Shown: in pieces, positions 59,240 to 64,000 of the stretch
How the letters are laid out: the number at the start of each line of letters is the position of its first letter
Position numbering within the stretch: the first letter of the stretch is position 1
Source of the DNA: Emergomyces orientalis
Taxonomy: Eukaryota; Ascomycota; Eurotiomycetes; Onygenales; Ajellomycetaceae
Assembly: GCA_002110485.1 (NCBI GenBank)
Contig: MOWL01000088.1
Span: forward strand, 1,488,001 to 1,552,000
Length of the DNA stretch: 64,000 nt
Direction of reading: 5' to 3'
Program-made: the position numbers and the translations under genes
The notes under the pieces: generated by a model
Database searches by the model: none
What the model was told of the DNA's origin: nothing
What the model saw: the letters and a program-made list of their open reading frames with translations, nothing else

Positions 59240-62200
59240 TCATGACTGCAAGTCATTCTGACCTTCTCTCAAAGAATTCTTCTTATCAGTATCTTGCATA
59301 TCCATCTCTTTCTCTTCAATATCATTTGCTTCATTGATATTATTCTCTGCAACCGGCATTTGATCGTCTCGGAGATAGAACCTTTTTAACCTATTATCTG
59401 CAGTAGTATTTTGAAATGGCGAATCATTCAGCTCTTCCAGATGATAGGTCCCTTTCTCATGGTTTGCTTCTTGGATTCGATACGGGCCCAGCCATCGGAA
59501 GTTGAGCTTGGCAGAATAGGATGTTTCTAGCTTGGTATCATGCAAAAGCATCAAATCACTTATCTGCAATGATTCTCAGACTAATTGCTTAGTTTCATCA
59601 AATAGATCTCGGTTCTTCTCTCTCGCACGGCGCAGGTGATGAGCAGCCTCCTCCAGATCTTCATCTCTCTTTTCCAATTGTTGAATACGCATATATATCA
59701 AATCAGCACGGGATTGCACTGTCTGCCAGGGAAGTGTTTGCCAAGTTGGAACGTCAAGCTCTATTGGAAGGATAGCATCGTAGCCATATTGCAGGCGGAA
59801 CGGGGTTTCACCAGTAGATTGCCGAATGGTGACGCGATCTGCCCATAGCGCAGAATGGAAATGATTAACCCAGCTTCTTCCATCTGCAGCTAGCTTTGAA
59901 AGCGCATCGGATATCGGGCGGTGACTGCGTTCGACCATGCCATTAGCCTTCGCATTGTATGGTGAGATGGTTATTTGATTAACATGATATTTGGTGGTGA
60001 GAATCTTAGTCCATTTTTGATTCTCCAGCCCACCATCACACACTAATTCCTGAAAGCAGCTGTGTTGACAAATGATATTCTCATAGATGAATTGTGCCAC
60101 GTTCTCAGCTGTTCCACGAGCGAGAGGGCGGCCTTCCACCCAGTCAGTGAGATCATTTCAAGCAATAACAGCACATCACTTGCCTCAGTTCTTCAGAAAC
60201 TTGACAACATCGATACACCACTTGTCCCATAGATAATTGCGGCTTGTTGGATATAGTGGTTCTTCCAAGCGAGTGCCATCCCTCAGCTGGCACACTGTGC
60301 AGCTTTTGCAATAATTCTTGACAGCTTTCCAGATATCTTCCCACCAATATTGCTGCATGATCTTGTGGTTTGTGGCCTCGCGGCCCTTATGACCAGATTC
60401 ATCATGCATCCGAGCAACAATATTCTTTTGCTCAGATGAGTTATCAACCACGCGTCTCAGAGGAATTCCCTTGCCTGATCGTCGGAATAGATGTTGACCT
60501 TGGATGATATATCGAAGTGCATGCTTGCGCCATTTAGAAAAGACGGAACGTGGTATATCATCCAGCCGCTTCATGGTGGTGAGAAACCTCGCAATTGATT
60601 CACTGCAATCAGAATAATCAGGCGAAAGAACACGCACACCTGATGACTCAGAAGCATCCATGCCGCTGACATCGAAATCAGGAACCGTCAAAGATGCAAC
60701 ACTAATATAGTTGAGTTCTGCATCTATGAAATCATTGATATCTTGATCCTCAGGAACCTCACCCTCAGCAGGAGGTCGACGAGATAGCCCATCTGCAGCA
60801 GTATGCTTCCAACCAGGCACATGTCGAACTTCAAAATCAAACATCCGAATCCAGGCAAGCCAGCCAGTAACAAGAGCACCAGGCAGATCAGTGACAGATT
60901 GATTGAGCTGTGCCACTAGAGTCTTCGCGTCGGTTTCCAGAATAAAGTGAACACCATACAGGTAATAACAGCATTTCTTTAGCATCTTGAGCACAGCGCG
61001 GCATTCTCGCTTTCCTGCATCATATTTTGCTTCGGTGGGGCTCCAGATTCCGCTCTCATATCGGCAAGGGTGTAGCTTTCCATTCAATTTATCCCGTTGG
61101 CTGAGCGTTCCACCCCATCCTTCAAGACAGGCATCCGTGGCCATCACGATATCACCGGCATCTTCAGAATAATCAATGCAGCAAAGTGCAGGGGCAGTTG
61201 TCAGGGCATTCTTCAAAATTGCCATTGCATTCACTTGTTCAAGACCCCAGGTAAAAGGAATGTTCTTCTTGAATAGAATATAGATAGGTATAGAAATGAT
61301 AGCGAAATTCGGAATCCATATTCTATAGTAAATGCAAACACCTAAGAAAGCTCGGGCACCCGTGACATCTGTCAGATCTGGCCACTCAACGATTTTGACG
61401 ATTTTCGCAGCTTCGGGGCGCCTGCTGTCAGCATCCACAACATATCCGACTAGAACCATACCGGAGCAGGCGAATTCTGACTTTCCAACCTGGATACACG
61501 TGTCCGCGAGTTCTATGCTGATGAGAGTGGCATCTAAGTTTTGCAGATGCTTCAGAACAAATTTCTGAATACCTGGCATCACTTCTTCATCATTGTAACG
61601 CGTCCGCGGGCCTTTCACACCAATATCATCCATAAAATTGTCTGCTTGATGCGGTATGTTCAATCGAAGAATGCATGCCATGATTCAGCAGAACTGTGCA
61701 ATAGAATTCATCGCGCCTTGTGACAGTGCTGTCTGATGAAGCAACCTGATTGAGGTAAGAAAAGCTGTCATATCTCAGCTGTCTTCATATAAAGGAACTT
61801 GATCATATTCAGAAAAGAAATTCATCATGCTTGTTATCTTCATTCCCGCGAAATCCTCAGCAAACGCGTCCGCACTAGGTGGAATATATGCATCGCGAAT
61901 AGTGACAGTGTTCATGTCCATGCACACGTTGACAATGCGATATTTCCCAGCTTCTTTCTTCTTGACGAGGAACCACTTATTTCAATATGAATCATGACAA
62001 TGTTCATAAACTTCAGAATCAATGTGTTCATGAAGCATATTGATGATTGTAGGGACGAGCTTTCAAGGAATAGGAAATCCTGCCGCTTGCCATGCTTTAT
62101 GCGGAGCAACATGAATCTTGACAGGTGAAGAGACTTCTTTTGCAAGCATTCCACAATTCTTAAAACTCCACATGAGGGCTTTTTCTCTTCTAAGCAGAAT

Positions 62201-62520
62201 CTCAATCAAAAGTTCACGTTCCTGTGGGGTGAGCATCAATTCAATCTGCAGATTCTTGATCCTTTTCTCTGTGAGTCGCGAACCTCGCGGGCAATCAGAG
62301 AAACAGGGTGTAATGAAATGATTGTAGGGCGAAGGCGGATCCTGCTTCAGAATCACATTGTCTTTGAATCATTGTTGGCGAATTTCTCTCCACTTATCTG
62401 TTCCGCCAGGAATCCCGCCACCTGTAGTTGGCACATTGAGAGATTGAATCTTATCGGCTTTTCACTTGTATAATGTCGCAATGACTGGACCGCGCGATCG
62501 AGGAGAAGATCGTGAAGAAG
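59240..62520 (-). pseudogene. Ty3/gypsy pol (reverse transcriptase, RNase H, integrase)
   Basis: One frame throughout with about nine stops. RT: 'NKWFLVKKKEAGKYRIVNVC', 'MMNFFSEYDQVPL' (Asn where a catalytic-block Asp is usual), and 'NFMDDIGVKGPRTRYN' near 61630, the second Asp pair. RNase H: 'IVMATDACLEGWGGTLSQR', 'YDAGKRECRAVL', 'LETDAKTLVAQL'. Integrase: zinc finger 'HDESGHKGREATNH' with 'CKSCTVCQ' near 60300; core 'WCIDVVKF', 'LVCDGGLENQ' and 'NGMVERSHRPISD' giving D,D,E. The tail 'LNFRWLGPYRIQEANHEKGTYHLEEL' is an SH3-like integrase end; no clear chromodomain. Stops include TGA at 'YK*KADK' and 'RQQ*FKD' (Trp sites). The element is inactive. Confidence 0.92.
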
Positions 62521-62865
62521 CATATAAAGACAAATCATGAAGCTGCATACCACAAACACAGCGTGATTCAGATATTGAATAATTAGAGAAAGGAAAAGAT
62601 GAATGTGTAGACAGATAAAATTGTTGATGTAGAATAATGAAGAAAAACCTGTGAGGTTCTCAGGTGTTTTGAAGCAGTGTTCTCTGATTGACTGAATCTT
62701 TTGGCGGCCCGGGGCTGCCAAAAGTCTGATTGGCTGACGCACTCACACTGCTTTCAAAACACGGCAGAATATTTGCCCCGCTATCCACATCGTGATTGCT
62801 GAATCTGATATCATTTCTTTGCCCACCACATTCAACATCGCAAAGATCAATCAGACTCAGCATAT
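62521..62865 (-). other. gag/pol junction region
   Basis: The protease frame ends at 62866 and the pol frame becomes recognisable near 62520 in a different frame. The gap may hold a frameshift, an intron or decayed linker. No domain is seen. Confidence 0.35.
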
Positions 62866-64000
62866 CTAGTTTAAAGTCTGCACTTTGCCATGAAGATCAT
62901 CTAACTTTCGATCTCCATGGTTGCTGGGAGAATAACCAAGAAAAGACACCTGATTCTTCTCATCCTTTGGATCAAAAACATGAACAAGAACACCGTCTTT
63001 GTTATCTGTAGTTCTTGTCAAACGCGTCGCGTTTTCATATGGTCGGCCGAGAATGCAATCATGAGAACCGTGTTTCATGATGAAGAATGTCTGAGACACC
63101 ATAACAGATTCAAGATGAACAGAAACATCCTTGCAGATTCCAATGACACCACTCTGCTGACCCCCAGCTCCAAGAATAGGTTTGACAGCATCCCTTTGAA
63201 TGATGAGACTGAGATCTAACACAGTTCTTTCAACAAGACAGTTAATTTCCACACCTCCATCAAATATCGCCTCAGTTTCCCCCTTTCCAATTCCGACAGT
63301 GAACTTGATGTGTCCAACCGAAACAAGATTCCAACGAGGATTATACTCAGCAACAGAAGTGCCAGGTTGAACCAGGGCAACGGTGGCTGCATCATCCCGA
63401 ATCATATGCTGTTGAACTTCAATGGGAAGATTTTGAAAGAACATGTGCTGAAGTTGGGTGGAGCATGCCATGAGATCTTTAATCTGAATTCCACTGATTT
63501 CTTGATGCATGATCTTCTTGAATATTCGCTGTGTTGTGATTGTCATATTGTCTTTATTCTTCATTTCTGCAGAAAGCTTTGGCCCTTTGAGTTTCCGAGG
63601 TCTGCAGAGAACAGTTTTCTTCTGAATCTGCAGAGCATCTGCCATTTCTGAATCTGGGATAATTCCACTGTCTCTGAGCTTTGGACTTCCGCCCTGAAGC
63701 TGTTTATCATGGAGAGGTTGAGAATTATCATCCTCATCATCTTTCTGTGAAGCAGAGATCACATCTTGAGCAAAAGAAACTGATTTTTCATCTGAATATC
63801 TGCCATTGTGTCAAGAATGTGTTGTTGGCAGTCTCTTCTCCTTCTCAATTTGTCCAGAAAGTGTTGCTTGATTTTTATTCATAGAAGAGACCTTATCCTT
63901 CTCAGTAGAAGTGAAAGCAGTTATTACACTAACAATCTCCTTCATCTCACTATTGGTCATATCACCTTCCTCAGGGCCACTATCAAATTCAATATCACAT
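62866..64000 (-). pseudogene. Ty3/gypsy gag end and aspartic protease (partial)
   Basis: The frame continues past the window end. The gag-like part is charged and poorly conserved. The retropepsin-like domain shows 'AIFDGGVEINCLVE' (Asp-Gly-Gly in place of Asp-Ser/Thr-Gly) near 63260 and 'HGSHDCILGRPYENATRL', the family's closing ILGR block. One TGA at about 63815-63817 interrupts the upstream part. Confidence 0.75.

Larger units (their letters stand above)
55499..64000 (-). mobile_element. Ty3/gypsy retrotransposon, truncated by window end
   Basis: Minus-strand order: gag/protease (64000-62866), reverse transcriptase, RNase H and integrase (about 62520-59240), an extra spliced ORF (58783-56153), PPT and LTR. 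Integrase after RNase H defines Ty3/gypsy. Stops at Trp, Arg and Gln codons in most ORFs indicate RIP-type decay. At over 8.5 kb within the window it is large because of the extra ORF. Confidence 0.85.

Overview
The window is nuclear DNA of a filamentous ascomycete. Protein genes are broken by short introns (about 50-110 nt) with GTRNGT-type donors and YAG/AAG acceptors. Many products are fungus-specific: Zn2Cys6 regulators, an RTA1 protein, Sfh5, an NRPS-like protein and a fungal AdoMet decarboxylase. The transposons carry C-to-T/G-to-A stop codons typical of repeat-induced point mutation (RIP). The gene set and RIP-decayed gypsy/copia/Tad elements fit a dimorphic member of the Onygenales (Ajellomycetaceae-like). 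That placement is inference, not proof.

Layout: 0.4-7.6 kb is an accessory block with a peroxisomal CaiB/AMACR-type CoA enzyme (C-terminal SKL), a 14-TM MFS efflux pump on the minus strand, and a divergent Zn2Cys6 regulator. The middle of the regulator (5756-6804) is inverted between two 7-bp inverted repeats, so the gene is broken as it stands. 10.4-17.7 kb holds a conserved fungal protein of unknown function, the CAF-1 large subunit and an F-box-like protein. 17.7-23.1 kb is a long gene-free stretch with simple repeats, followed by a 1,618-aa RasGAP-like/Sel1-like protein. 28.3-31.8 kb is again gene-free, followed by protein phosphatase inhibitor 2.

34-40.5 kb is a second accessory block: an NRPS-like protein that stops after the adenylation core, an RTA1 membrane protein, a UPC2-like Zn2Cys6 regulator, and a decayed second copy of that regulator's first exon on the other side of RTA1. 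41-51 kb is housekeeping: Sfh5 (Sec14-like), TAF6, and S-adenosylmethionine decarboxylase with a small upstream ORF whose stop lies at an intron.

From 51.7 kb to the end is a decayed transposon island: a Ty1/copia 3' end (LTR 51699-51856), interrupted by an AT-rich Tad-like LINE (about 52.4-55.1 kb), then a large minus-strand Ty3/gypsy element (LTR at 55499-55830, continuing past 64000). The gypsy element has an extra spliced ORF between integrase and LTR. Its second half looks like an HxD...H...R (2-oxoglutarate/Fe(II)) oxygenase.

The items most worth following are the intragenic inversion, the retroelement-borne oxygenase-like ORF, the relic regulator exon, and the spliced uORF. All exon boundaries were inferred by eye from splice signals, frame and family conservation.
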